The position numbers and the translations under genes are program-made. A stretch of 62,860 nucleotides of DNA, taken from the NCBI GenBank assembly GCA_038731975.1, contig JAVYQJ010000009.1:1-62860 (forward strand). Reading direction: 5' to 3'. The DNA comes from Thermofilaceae archaeon (lineage in GTDB: Archaea; Thermoproteota; Thermoprotei; Thermofilales; Thermofilaceae). Below the pieces are notes generated by a model. That model saw only the letters and a program-made list of their open reading frames with translations, had not been told where the DNA came from and ran no database searches. Position 1 is the first letter of the stretch. Every line of letters begins with the position of its first letter. Shown piece by piece: positions 15,088-22,843 of this stretch.

Positions 15088-16245
15088 GTGGAGGAAAAGT
15101 TGAGATGGTTTGTAGAGGCGCGTTTCGGCATGTTCATCCACTGGGGGCTATACTCGCTGCTCGGTCGGGGGGAATGGGTAATGTTCCTGGAGGGAATCCC
15201 CCGCGAGGAGTACGCGAAGCTGGCTGAAAGCTTTAGGGCTGAAAGATTCGATGCGGAGGAGTGGGCTCTCACCGCGAAAGAGGCAGGTATGCGATACATA
15301 GTCCTCACAGCTAGGCACCACGATGGTTTCAGCCTGTTCGATACTAAGCTCTCCGACTTCAAGTCGACGAATACCCCGGCTGCCCGAGACGTGGTTGCCG
15401 AGTACGTGGAAGCCTGCAGGAAAGCCGGGTTAAAGGTCGGACTATACTACTCCTTGCTTGACTGGAGATGGGAGGAGTACTGGAGGGGGCCACAGAGAGA
15501 TCCAAAGGGGTGGGAAAGGTTCCTCGAGTACGTGCACGGACAGGTTGAGGAGCTCTGCAGTAACTACGGCCGGATTGACGTACTCTGGTTTGATGGGGGT
15601 TGGCCCTACAAACCAGAGGATTGGAGGGCCCAGGAGCTCCTAGATAAAGTGAGACAGCTGCAGCCGCACATTCTCGTTAACAACAGGACCGGGCTTCCTG
15701 GGGATTTCGACACGCCTGAACAGCATGTGCCGTGGTGGTCGCCGCCTAGGAGGGCTTGGGAGACCTGCATGACGATGAACGACAGCTGGGGGTACTTCGA
15801 AGGGGACAGGAACTGGAAGACTCCCCGCCAGATCATCAGCACGCTGGTTCAAGTCGTCAGCTTAGGCGGCAACCTCCTGCTGAACGTGGGACCGAGAGGT
15901 GACGGAAGCTTCCCTCCAGAAGCGGTCGAGATTCTCTCCCACGTTGGCTCGTGGCTCCGCAGGAACGGCGAGTCAATCTACGGTGCAACAGGAGCTCCAT
16001 TCACAACCACAGTGGGCCCGACGACGATGAAGGGAAACAAGGTGTACGTTCACGCACTTCGTTGGCCTGGATCAAAGATCTCAGTGGCCAACGTAGGCTT
16101 CAGAGTACTAGGAGCGCGCCTGCTAGCGGACGGTAGAGAGCTAAAGTTCAGGCAGGACGGAAGCAGGGTTTTCTTAGAGGGTTTACCCCCTCAACCCCCA
16201 GATCCCTACGATACTGTGATCGAGCTGGAGATAGAACTCCGATAG
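15088..16245 (+). CDS. Alpha-L-fucosidase (GH29)
   Basis: The 385-residue protein has the GH29 signature throughout: ARFGMFIHWGLYSLLGRGEW, IVLTARHHDGFSLFDTKLS, GLYYSLLDW, and IDVLWFDGGW with the nucleophile aspartate in WFDG. It continues with GGNLLLNVGPRGDGSFP. The enzyme removes alpha-L-fucose by a retaining mechanism. It has no signal peptide, so fucosylated oligosaccharides must be imported first. It is divergent from the sugar kinase and followed by a Gfo/Idh/MocA dehydrogenase gene. The length is close to other archaeal fucosidases lacking the extra C-terminal domains. Confidence 0.93.
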   Translation: MEEKLRWFVEARFGMFIHWGLYSLLGRGEWVMFLEGIPREEYAKLAESFRAERFDAEEWALTAKEAGMRYIVLTARHHDGFSLFDTKLSDFKSTNTPAARDVVAEYVEACRKAGLKVGLYYSLLDWRWEEYWRGPQRDPKGWERFLEYVHGQVEELCSNYGRIDVLWFDGGWPYKPEDWRAQELLDKVRQLQPHILVNNRTGLPGDFDTPEQHVPWWSPPRRAWETCMTMNDSWGYFEGDRNWKTPRQIISTLVQVVSLGGNLLLNVGPRGDGSFPPEAVEILSHVGSWLRRNGESIYGATGAPFTTTVGPTTMKGNKVYVHALRWPGSKISVANVGFRVLGARLLADGRELKFRQDGSRVFLEGLPPQPPDPYDTVIELEIELR

Positions 16246-16251
16246 GGCGCA

Positions 16252-16261
16252 GGCATATTAC
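16252..16261 (+). promoter_or_regulatory. TATA box for the Gfo/Idh/MocA gene at 16284
   Basis: GGCATATTAC is centred 27 bases before the GTG at 16284. Confidence 0.45.
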
Positions 16262-16283
16262 CTTCCTCCCTCCCCATTACCGC

Positions 16284-17318
16284 GTGAAGGTAGGTGTTAT
16301 CGGCTGTGGGAGCATCGGAAAGGTGCACATTAAGAATCTGAAAGCTGTAGGAGCTGAAGTTGTCGCGGCTTGCGATATAGATGAGGAGGAGTTGAAGTAC
16401 GTTAAAGCCAACTTCGGCATCGATAACCTATACAGGGACTACCGCGATTTAATTGCGCGCAGCGACATCGATGCCGTCGTTGTTGCTACGCCGAACTACC
16501 TGCACCACAGGATGACGATTGACGCACTCCGGGAGGGGAAGCACGTCCTTTGCGAAAAGCCTCCAGCGCTCACAGCCCGGGAAGTTAAAGAGATGTACGA
16601 TGAGGCCCGCAGGCGCGGGAGAGCACTCCTCATCGGTCTCACTCTGAGGTTTAGAGCCGATAGCCGGGCTTTGAGGAAGTACGTGGAGGAGGTCGGTATA
16701 GGAGAGGCTTACTACGCCCACGCCTCCCTACTGAGGAGGTCCGGCATCCCAGGCTACGGCAGCTGGTTCACGCGCAAGGCTGAAGCCGGTTCGGGGCCCT
16801 TGTACGACATCGGCGTCCACGCGCTGGACATCACCATGTGGTTGATGAACAATTTCCGTGCAAGGGAGGTTTACGCCTCAACCTACGCCAAGTTTGGTCC
16901 GCGCGGGAAGGGTTTGGGCACTTGGGGCAAGCCAGTTCCGGGAGGCCCCTTCGATGTCGAGGACTTAGCGTCTGCAATGTTCAAGATGGAGGATGGAGCT
17001 ACAATCTTCCTTGAGGTCAGCTGGGCAGCCCACATCGCGGGTGATAGCTTCCGCGTACTGGTGCTGGGCGAGAGGGGAGGGCTTGAGTTTCCGGGCGCGA
17101 AAGTTTACAGCGAAGAAGGGGTCCTTGTTGATAAACAGCTTAGGTACCAAGAGGAGGATCCTTATGTCGTTGAGATGCGCCACTTCGTGGAAGTCGCAGA
17201 AAAGGGGGTGGAGCCCATTACAAAACCCGATGAGATGGTCGGTCTGCAGGCTGCGCTTGAAGCGGCTCTCAAGTCGGCAGCTGAGGGTAGAGTGGTGAGG
17301 GTTTCAGAAGTTCTTTAG
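16284..17318 (+). CDS. Gfo/Idh/MocA family NAD(P)-dependent dehydrogenase
   Basis: The 344-residue protein has the Rossmann motif VGVIGCGSIGKVH at the N-terminus, the catalytic lysine in HVLCEKPPAL, and the GxHxxD active-site motif in YDIGVHALDI. Members oxidise sugars, inositols or glycosides, often at C3, with tightly bound or exchangeable NAD(P). It follows the fucosidase gene but has its own promoter. Its end overlaps the convergent Gfo/Idh/MocA gene by four bases. The substrate is unknown, and a sugar freed by the neighbouring glycosidases is a reasonable guess. Confidence 0.9.
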   Translation: MKVGVIGCGSIGKVHIKNLKAVGAEVVAACDIDEEELKYVKANFGIDNLYRDYRDLIARSDIDAVVVATPNYLHHRMTIDALREGKHVLCEKPPALTAREVKEMYDEARRRGRALLIGLTLRFRADSRALRKYVEEVGIGEAYYAHASLLRRSGIPGYGSWFTRKAEAGSGPLYDIGVHALDITMWLMNNFRAREVYASTYAKFGPRGKGLGTWGKPVPGGPFDVEDLASAMFKMEDGATIFLEVSWAAHIAGDSFRVLVLGERGGLEFPGAKVYSEEGVLVDKQLRYQEEDPYVVEMRHFVEVAEKGVEPITKPDEMVGLQAALEAALKSAAEGRVVRVSEVL

Positions 17319-18391
17319 AGGCTCTTGGCAGCGCGCTGCAGCTCAAGGAGGATCTTTGTAACTTTGTAACCCCACTGAACAGAGGGGAGAGGCTCAACCC
17401 CTTTAACGATGCACTCCACGAGGTGATCAACGGATTCGTGGTAGTACGGTCTTATTCCTCCAATCTCCTTCCTGCCGAGCACCCTTGTGGAACCCTTCGC
17501 CACCACTGTGATCTGAGGGGTCCACGGCTCAACTGTCGCAGCGCCGTCAGTGCAGTAAATCTGGATTGGTGGTGCGCGAAGGCCGTGGAAGGTGACGTAG
17601 TTGGCGAGAATCACCGCTAGGCCTCCATCATATTCGAGGATCCCTGCGAAGTTATCGAACGCTGTGACTTCAACGGGTAGAGTAGGCTGAACGTCGTGGA
17701 AGTAGTAGGTGCCACGCCCATACGTGTCCGGGCGTATCGAGGCTGTCACCGTATCAGTATCGATAATCAACCTAGTTTTCAGGAGTATCGAGCCGAGCGC
17801 AGCCACGCGTTTCGGCTCTCCGAAAAGGGTTAAGAGTCGAGCTACATCGTATACCGCTAAGTCAAAGAGTACGCCCCCACCCGCCTCCTCTTTCAGGAAT
17901 GCCTCCGACCACATGGGTCCGCTGTGCCCCGTGTGCCACACTGAGAAGCAGTGGCGCCCCAACCGGGTGAGCTCTGCTTTCAACACTCGGTAAAGGGGGG
18001 AGAGGAGCGCGTCGGATGGCTCTGCAAGGGCGATTACACCGCTCTTCTCAACGCTCTTCACTACCTTCTCGGCGTCCTCAAGCGAAGTAGCCATTGGTTT
18101 TTGGACGATGAAGTGCTTGCCTTGCTCGGCGGCTCTGATTGCTAATGGAGCGTGAGATTCGTGGCTCGTCGCGATCACGACTGCCTCCACCTCTGGATCC
18201 GCGAGAAGCTTCTCCGGATCTGGGTACCACCTTTCCGCGCCCCACAGCTCAGCGCTCCTCCTAGCCCTCTCAGCGATCTTATCAGATACAGCTACAAGCC
18301 TATGGTGCCTAGCAATGTAGGGCAGGTAGTAGTTGTTCGCCACGTTTCCACAGCCGATGACGCCGAACGATACTTTCCTACCGGTGCTCAT
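17315..18391 (-). CDS. Gfo/Idh/MocA family protein with altered active site
   Basis: The 358-residue protein keeps the Rossmann motif SFGVIGCGNVANNYY, but the usual EKP triplet reads Q97-K98-P99. The GxHxxD motif also appears as DLAVYDVARL without the histidine. The catalytic lysine is still present, so it may use a different substrate class or act as a non-classical dehydrogenase. It has its own TATA box inside the 3' end of the upstream methyltransferase gene. Its function is unknown. Confidence 0.87.
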   Translation of the reverse strand: MSTGRKVSFGVIGCGNVANNYYLPYIARHHRLVAVSDKIAERARRSAELWGAERWYPDPEKLLADPEVEAVVIATSHESHAPLAIRAAEQGKHFIVQKPMATSLEDAEKVVKSVEKSGVIALAEPSDALLSPLYRVLKAELTRLGRHCFSVWHTGHSGPMWSEAFLKEEAGGGVLFDLAVYDVARLLTLFGEPKRVAALGSILLKTRLIIDTDTVTASIRPDTYGRGTYYFHDVQPTLPVEVTAFDNFAGILEYDGGLAVILANYVTFHGLRAPPIQIYCTDGAATVEPWTPQITVVAKGSTRVLGRKEIGGIRPYYHESVDHLVECIVKGVEPLPSVQWGYKVTKILLELQRAAKSL

Positions 18392-19115
18392 CGCACTGTT
18401 CTCTAGTCGCGGGTTTAAACGGCTTGCTCATGAGCTGCCCCAAGCGGACTCTCCGGCCTGCAACGATCTCGTACCGCACCTTGGGGAGCTCCAGTCTGCA
18501 ACCGTAGTCCGCAATGCTCCTCGCACGTCCCGTCACGGCTGAAAAAGCCTCGTCATCCTCAAGGAGGGTTAAGAGGTAGGCAGCCAGTTCCTCGCTGAAG
18601 AGCACGCCGCTGGCCGTGACAGGGTAGCAGTAGGGCAGGTGAATCTCCACCCCCTCACCTCTCAGGACTACTCCGAGAGCAACCTCGAGGAGCGAGAGTT
18701 CTTCCCCCTCTGCTACCCGCGCAGCGATGTAGGCTGCCCCGTCGATGCTCAGCTGGCAGGAGCCTAAGGTTCTCGACTCGGCGTTCAACCTTTCGGTCAA
18801 CAGCTTCCTGGTTCTCTTTCGGGGTGGGAAGTCGCCCATTATCCCTCCAATCACAACGTACTCGAAGCTGTCAAAGTCGTCCGGCGAGAGGGGTTTGACG
18901 GCCGAAGGATCGAGCACGAGAATCCGTTCCCCCTCCGTCAACTCCCCCACGCTAAACTCGACAACCTCGGCGAACGGTTGCAGACACTCCTGCTCGCTCC
19001 TCTCCTTGACGTTCGTGATCAGTAGCTCTCCGACAAGTTCAGCCGCGTGCTTGTACTCCAAATACACCCAGGGGGAGACTGTCGGCTCGAGGTGCTCAAT
19101 TACGAACTTCGCCAT
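18378..19115 (-). CDS. SPOUT methyltransferase, Sfm1-like (DUF431)
   Basis: The 245-residue protein begins FVIEHLEPTVSPWVYLEYKH and contains LLITNVKE and YVVIGGIMGDFPPRKRTR, matching the DUF431/SFM1 family of SPOUT-fold S-adenosylmethionine methyltransferases. The yeast member Sfm1 methylates an arginine of ribosomal protein S3, and archaeal members were earlier annotated as RNA methyltransferases. The archaeal substrate is not known to me. The 3' end overlaps the following dehydrogenase gene by 14 bases. Confidence 0.8.
   Translation of the reverse strand: MAKFVIEHLEPTVSPWVYLEYKHAAELVGELLITNVKERSEQECLQPFAEVVEFSVGELTEGERILVLDPSAVKPLSPDDFDSFEYVVIGGIMGDFPPRKRTRKLLTERLNAESRTLGSCQLSIDGAAYIAARVAEGEELSLLEVALGVVLRGEGVEIHLPYCYPVTASGVLFSEELAAYLLTLLEDDEAFSAVTGRARSIADYGCRLELPKVRYEIVAGRRVRLGQLMSKPFKPATREQCDEHR
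18411..18420 (-). promoter_or_regulatory. TATA box for the Gfo/Idh/MocA gene ending at 17315
   Basis: GTTTAAACCC on the minus strand is centred 25 bases before the ATG at 18391. It lies within the coding end of the methyltransferase gene. Confidence 0.45.
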
Positions 19116-19146
19116 CCCGCCTAGGTAGAGGGTTAACGTTTTTCAA

Positions 19147-19155
19147 CCTATAAGC
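19147..19155 (+). promoter_or_regulatory. TATA box for the CinA-like gene
   Basis: CCTATAAGC is centred 26 bases before the GTG at 19177. Confidence 0.5.
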
Positions 19156-19176
19156 TACGCCCTCTCCGGGCAAACC

Positions 19177-20022
19177 GTGAGCATCATTGCGGAAGGGGGA
19201 TTCCCCTGCTTGCTGCAGATTAAGCCGCGTGAGAGAGCGCAAGCATCAGTCATAGCAGTCGGCTCCGTGCAAGAGACGGCGAGCTGGATGGTACGCAGGC
19301 TCAGGGCGATAGGTTACGAGGTTAAGCTCGTGGCGAACGTTGAGGTGTTGAAGAGTGCCATCGAGGAAGCTATCGCGAGCGCGCTCAACGAAGTTGACCT
19401 CGTAGTGATTGTGGGCGGCATCGAGTTGGGCTCTGCACCCGCCTTCGAAGCGGTGGCGTCAGTGCTCGGCAGGCAACTAGTTGAGGACGAAGAGGCTAAG
19501 CGCATGGTGGAGGAGTACCACCACTTCATCGCTGGGGGTTCCGAGCTCGCGTCGCCGGAGGAGTATCGCGTGTTCTATACTCTGCCCGACGGTTCGATTG
19601 TGCTCCGAAACCCGAAGGGGCCTGCTCCAGGAATCTTACTCGAGGAGAACGATAAGTACCTATTGTGCGTACCGGGGGCTCTGGCAGAAGCAGGAGCTAT
19701 AGTGGAGGAGGAGGCTGACCAGTACATAAGAGAGCTGCTCGGAGTTCGCCTCTCCGCCTCAGTTCACATAATGACTAAGAGCTGGGATGAGGAGGGGCTC
19801 TGGCGCGTCGCGGAAGAGGTTTCCAAAGCAGCTCCGTGGGCTTTCGTGCAGGTTAAGCGGAACGTCTTCTCAAAGGATGGTTGGGGCGTGACGATCACTG
19901 TGTTCGCTAAGACGCCCAGCGATTTGAGCGAGAAGCTTGTGAAGGCAGTGGAGTTAACAGAGGAGGAATTGAGGAGAAACAATATTCAGTTTCTCGAAAA
20001 GAACCTGAACGAGCTGCTGTAA
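19177..20022 (+). CDS. CinA-like protein with MoaB/Mog-type domain
   Basis: The 281-residue protein has the CinA N-terminal layout. It shows VDLVVIVGGI, then LPDGSIVLRNPKGPAPGILL and YLLCVPGALAEAGAIVEEEA, corresponding to the nucleotide/molybdopterin-like domain. A C-terminal KH-like part (KAAPWAFVQVKRN) follows. CinA proteins hydrolyse ADP-ribose or deamidate NMN. The usual GGLGPTxDD loop is replaced here by GGIELGSAPAFEA, so the active site may differ. The GTG start is supported by a TATA box 26 bases upstream. Confidence 0.72.
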   Translation: MSIIAEGGFPCLLQIKPRERAQASVIAVGSVQETASWMVRRLRAIGYEVKLVANVEVLKSAIEEAIASALNEVDLVVIVGGIELGSAPAFEAVASVLGRQLVEDEEAKRMVEEYHHFIAGGSELASPEEYRVFYTLPDGSIVLRNPKGPAPGILLEENDKYLLCVPGALAEAGAIVEEEADQYIRELLGVRLSASVHIMTKSWDEEGLWRVAEEVSKAAPWAFVQVKRNVFSKDGWGVTITVFAKTPSDLSEKLVKAVELTEEELRRNNIQFLEKNLNELL

Positions 20023-20051
20023 TCCTCGGGGGTAGACCGTGGTTAGTGTCT

Positions 20052-20100
20052 TCAGAAACCTACCCTCTCTTCACCACTCAGGCTGGGAATAAATCATCAC
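20052..20100 (-). ncRNA. C/D box methylation-guide sRNA
   Basis: On the minus strand this 49-base stretch has all four boxes in order. Box C is GTGATGA (20094-20100), box D' CTGA (20078-20081), box C' GTGAAGA (20068-20074) and box D CTGA (20052-20055). Both guide segments, C to D' (20082-20093) and C' to D (20056-20067), are exactly 12 bases, and the D'-C' spacer is three bases, as in archaeal C/D sRNAs. A TATA-like box at 20124-20133 is about 25 bases before the expected 5' end. By the D-box-plus-five rule the targets would be the fifth bases of GCUGGGAAUAAA and AAACCUACCCUC. I cannot check which RNA carries them. Confidence 0.78.
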
Positions 20101-20123
20101 ATCTGCAATCCGATCTGCGATGT

Positions 20124-20140
20124 GGATTTAAACCTATTTG
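20124..20140. promoter_or_regulatory. Divergent promoter between sRNA and adenylate kinase
   Basis: GGATTTAAACC at 20124-20133 sits about 25 bases before the sRNA 5' end on the minus strand. The adjoining CCTATTTGC is centred about 26 bases before the adenylate kinase ATG at 20162. Confidence 0.45.
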
Positions 20141-20161
20141 CGGACGGCATTGGGGCTGAGT

Positions 20162-20818
20162 ATGCGTCTCGTGTTCATGGGGCCTCCCGGTGTTGGGAAG
20201 GGGACATATGCTTCGGCGATTTCTGAAAGATTCGGAATCCCGCACATTTCGACAGGCGACATAATTAGGGAGGAGATCAAGAAGGGCACGGAGCTGGGCA
20301 GGAAGCTTAAAGAGTACGTGGAGAGGGGGGAGCTCGTCCCCGACGAACTTGTGACCGAGCTTGTGCGCGCCAGGCTTAGCCAGGAGGACTGCAAGCACGG
20401 CTTCATCCTCGACGGTTACCCACGTACGCTAAGGCAGGCGGAGGACCTGGATAAAATGACGAAAATCGATTTGGTGCTGAACTTCGTAGCCCCAGATGAT
20501 GTCATCGTCGATAGGATTAGCGGAAGACGAATCTGCAGGAAATGCGGTGCTATCTACCACGTCAAGTACATGCCTCCAAAAGTTCCGGGTGTCTGCGATA
20601 GATGCGGCGGCGAGCTCTATCAGCGGGAGGATGATAAACCGGAAGTTGTGCTGAGAAGGCTTGAAGTGTATAGGCAGCAATTTGCACCCATAATTAATTA
20701 CTACAAGGAAAGGAACCTCATTGTTGACATTGACGCGAGCGATCAGGCAGAAATCGTCATACCTCGAGTCATCGAAGCTCTTCGGACAAGAGGATTCACG
20801 CCGTTGAGAAATGTCTAG
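20162..20818 (+). CDS. adk: Adenylate kinase, zinc-containing long form
   Basis: The 218-residue protein interconverts ATP, ADP and AMP. It has the P-loop GPPGVGKGT, the AMP site HISTGDIIREE, GFILDGYPRT, and a LID domain with a four-cysteine zinc site (CRKCGAIYH and CDRCGGELY). This is the long form best known from bacteria, not the short trimeric archaeal AdkA. The ATG at 20162 gives the canonical RLVFMGPPG start. An earlier in-frame start would precede the promoter. It is divergent from the C/D box sRNA. Confidence 0.94.
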   Translation: MRLVFMGPPGVGKGTYASAISERFGIPHISTGDIIREEIKKGTELGRKLKEYVERGELVPDELVTELVRARLSQEDCKHGFILDGYPRTLRQAEDLDKMTKIDLVLNFVAPDDVIVDRISGRRICRKCGAIYHVKYMPPKVPGVCDRCGGELYQREDDKPEVVLRRLEVYRQQFAPIINYYKERNLIVDIDASDQAEIVIPRVIEALRTRGFTPLRNV

Positions 20819-20878
20819 GTCCACACAGCGGTGGGATGGGCTCTCCTAATGATTTCAGGCATTAGTAAGCTATAACCG

Positions 20879-20890
20879 AAATATTTATCC
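20879..20890 (+). promoter_or_regulatory. TATA box for the OPT-like transporter operon
   Basis: AAATATTTATCC is centred 27 bases before the GTG at 20912 and favours that start over the TTG at 20906. Confidence 0.5.
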
Positions 20891-20911
20891 CAGCTTAGTG
20901 CTGAGTTGAGT

Positions 20912-22843
20912 GTGGCAGGGCAAGAAAGCTCTACGACGAGGGTCTCGGGTCTCACAAAGCGTACTCTGCTAATCCTAACGATGCTAATCCTCTTACTAGT
21001 GCCTTCAAACATCTACATAGCGCTGGCCGGCGGCGTATTCGGAGTTTTAAGCAATTACACGCTCGTACTCCTGTTCATATACGTAAGCCGGTTTCTGGGC
21101 GCCGATCTGTCCAAACAGGAGGTCTACGCCCTCTTCTACGCTCTGTCTTTTCAGGTATTCTTCAGCGCGTATCCCCTGATATACAGAGCCTATCTGAGGG
21201 TTGGCGAGGTTACAAACTCGTTCCTGATAGCGGGGCAACCGGTGGCTAAGCTTTTACCAACGTGGCTTGCACCCCCAGCTGATTCGCCGATATTCGCGCT
21301 CAGAACCTTCTTCCACCCCCACATGCTTGTACCGCTTCTCATCGCTCTCACATTCACCGTGCTCTGGCTCATAGCGGAGCTATCCATGATACTGCTAACC
21401 TCCTACCTCTTCGTTGAGGTGGAGTCGCTACCCTTCCCCTTCGCGCAGATAGACGCAACGTACATCTCCATGCTGACCGATCGCCCCGCCGAATGGCTCC
21501 GAGGCTTTCTACCCATGGTCGGCATCTTGTTCTTCGTATCCACGCTGATATACCTGCCAAGCGTAGGCATAATCGTAGGCTTACCCGTGCCAGCCATAGG
21601 CTTCTACGATTTCACCCCTCAGATAACCGACTACCTGCCAGGCGGCATCATAGGTGTGGATTTTACGCCGTGGGCTTTCTTCTCGGGCTTCATGATGCCG
21701 CTTGATGTGACGGCAGCCGCACTGGTTACTTCGATCCTGGTTTGGACTATTCTGAATTCGCTCTTTGTAACGCACCCCTTCTTCAGGTCCTTCTTCCCCG
21801 ACTGGGCTCAGGAGTACCAGAAGGGCATGACATTCTGGATGATCTGGGAGAGATCCACGCTGCGGATATGGGCGCCGATTCAGATGGGCGCTGCACTAGG
21901 CATGTCAATCCTCCTCGTCGTCAGGTACAGGAAGGAGATCGCTAGGGCACTAACTGCGCTGGCAAGGGCCGGTTCAGCTCAGGCGAGGGAATACCCGCCA
22001 CTGCCCGTGCTCCTAGCAATGTTCTTCGTCGCAACGGGAGCTGCGAGTGTTCTGTACTGGATGCTCATGCCCGGCTTGCCCCTCTACGTGATCGCTGCGA
22101 TGGTGATGGGGCTGGGCCTCCTAATACCGATCACAAACGCGTACATGACTGGGAAAGCGGGTCCCAGCCTGGGAATGCCACCCTACGCTTGGCAGGCCGT
22201 AGTTTACTCCATGATAGACGTTCTGCCTCCTTCAACACGCGTCGCGGCCTTGTTGTTCGGGCCTCCCATGGTGGGTGGAATGACGGGTGGCGGTGTCCAG
22301 GCGATTAAGGTGGCTAGCCTAGTGGGTGCGAGGCCGATGGATTTGGTGAAGATCATCGTGATATCCTTCGTCATAGGCACTATCGTGAACATCCTGGTGT
22401 TGGACGCGATGTGGAAGCTGGCACCCATACCCAGCATGGCTTATCCGTCCACCGTTGGCATGAGGGATCAATCGGCGTACGACTGCGTTGTGATGTCGGG
22501 AGTGCTACCTCTGAAGCCTGAGGTGATCCTACCCTCAACTGGCTTCTTCCTGCTGTTATTCGCAGCCCTAGAATCCATGAACATCGTTTTCCATTGGCCC
22601 TTATCCATCGCGGGCGTAATGATGGGGTTGACAACAAACCCTGGTACGGCGATAATGAGGTTCATAAGCTCTCTTCTTGCGAGCTACATAGTGCCGAAGC
22701 TGATTGGTAGAGAGAGGGCTGCTCGTTGGTCCGGGTTCAAAGGAGTTGTAGCGTCCGGAGCGTTGCTGGGTGATGGGCTGGCAAGCTCCATCTTTACTCT
22801 AATAGGTTTAATAGGCAGGGCGAGCTGGACATGGCCGTGGTGA
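20912..22843 (+). CDS. OPT-family-like oligopeptide transporter
   Basis: This polytopic membrane protein of about 643 residues has 14-16 hydrophobic segments and glycine-rich loops. They resemble the OPT family (GPPMVGGMTGGGVQ, AGKAGPSLGMPPYAWQAVVY). OPT proteins import small peptides or metal-chelate complexes using the proton gradient. Assignment is by overall pattern and should be treated as family-level only. The last 13 bases overlap the start of the giant M28/FtsX-like gene, so the two are translated from one transcript, which implies that transport is linked to the surface protein. Confidence 0.75.
   Translation: MAGQESSTTRVSGLTKRTLLILTMLILLLVPSNIYIALAGGVFGVLSNYTLVLLFIYVSRFLGADLSKQEVYALFYALSFQVFFSAYPLIYRAYLRVGEVTNSFLIAGQPVAKLLPTWLAPPADSPIFALRTFFHPHMLVPLLIALTFTVLWLIAELSMILLTSYLFVEVESLPFPFAQIDATYISMLTDRPAEWLRGFLPMVGILFFVSTLIYLPSVGIIVGLPVPAIGFYDFTPQITDYLPGGIIGVDFTPWAFFSGFMMPLDVTAAALVTSILVWTILNSLFVTHPFFRSFFPDWAQEYQKGMTFWMIWERSTLRIWAPIQMGAALGMSILLVVRYRKEIARALTALARAGSAQAREYPPLPVLLAMFFVATGAASVLYWMLMPGLPLYVIAAMVMGLGLLIPITNAYMTGKAGPSLGMPPYAWQAVVYSMIDVLPPSTRVAALLFGPPMVGGMTGGGVQAIKVASLVGARPMDLVKIIVISFVIGTIVNILVLDAMWKLAPIPSMAYPSTVGMRDQSAYDCVVMSGVLPLKPEVILPSTGFFLLLFAALESMNIVFHWPLSIAGVMMGLTTNPGTAIMRFISSLLASYIVPKLIGRERAARWSGFKGVVASGALLGDGLASSIFTLIGLIGRASWTWPW

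Noticed and set aside
15015-15362. N-terminal extension of the sugar kinase frame
   Set aside because: It overlaps the divergent fucosidase gene and crosses the kinase TATA box. The family start is at 15014.
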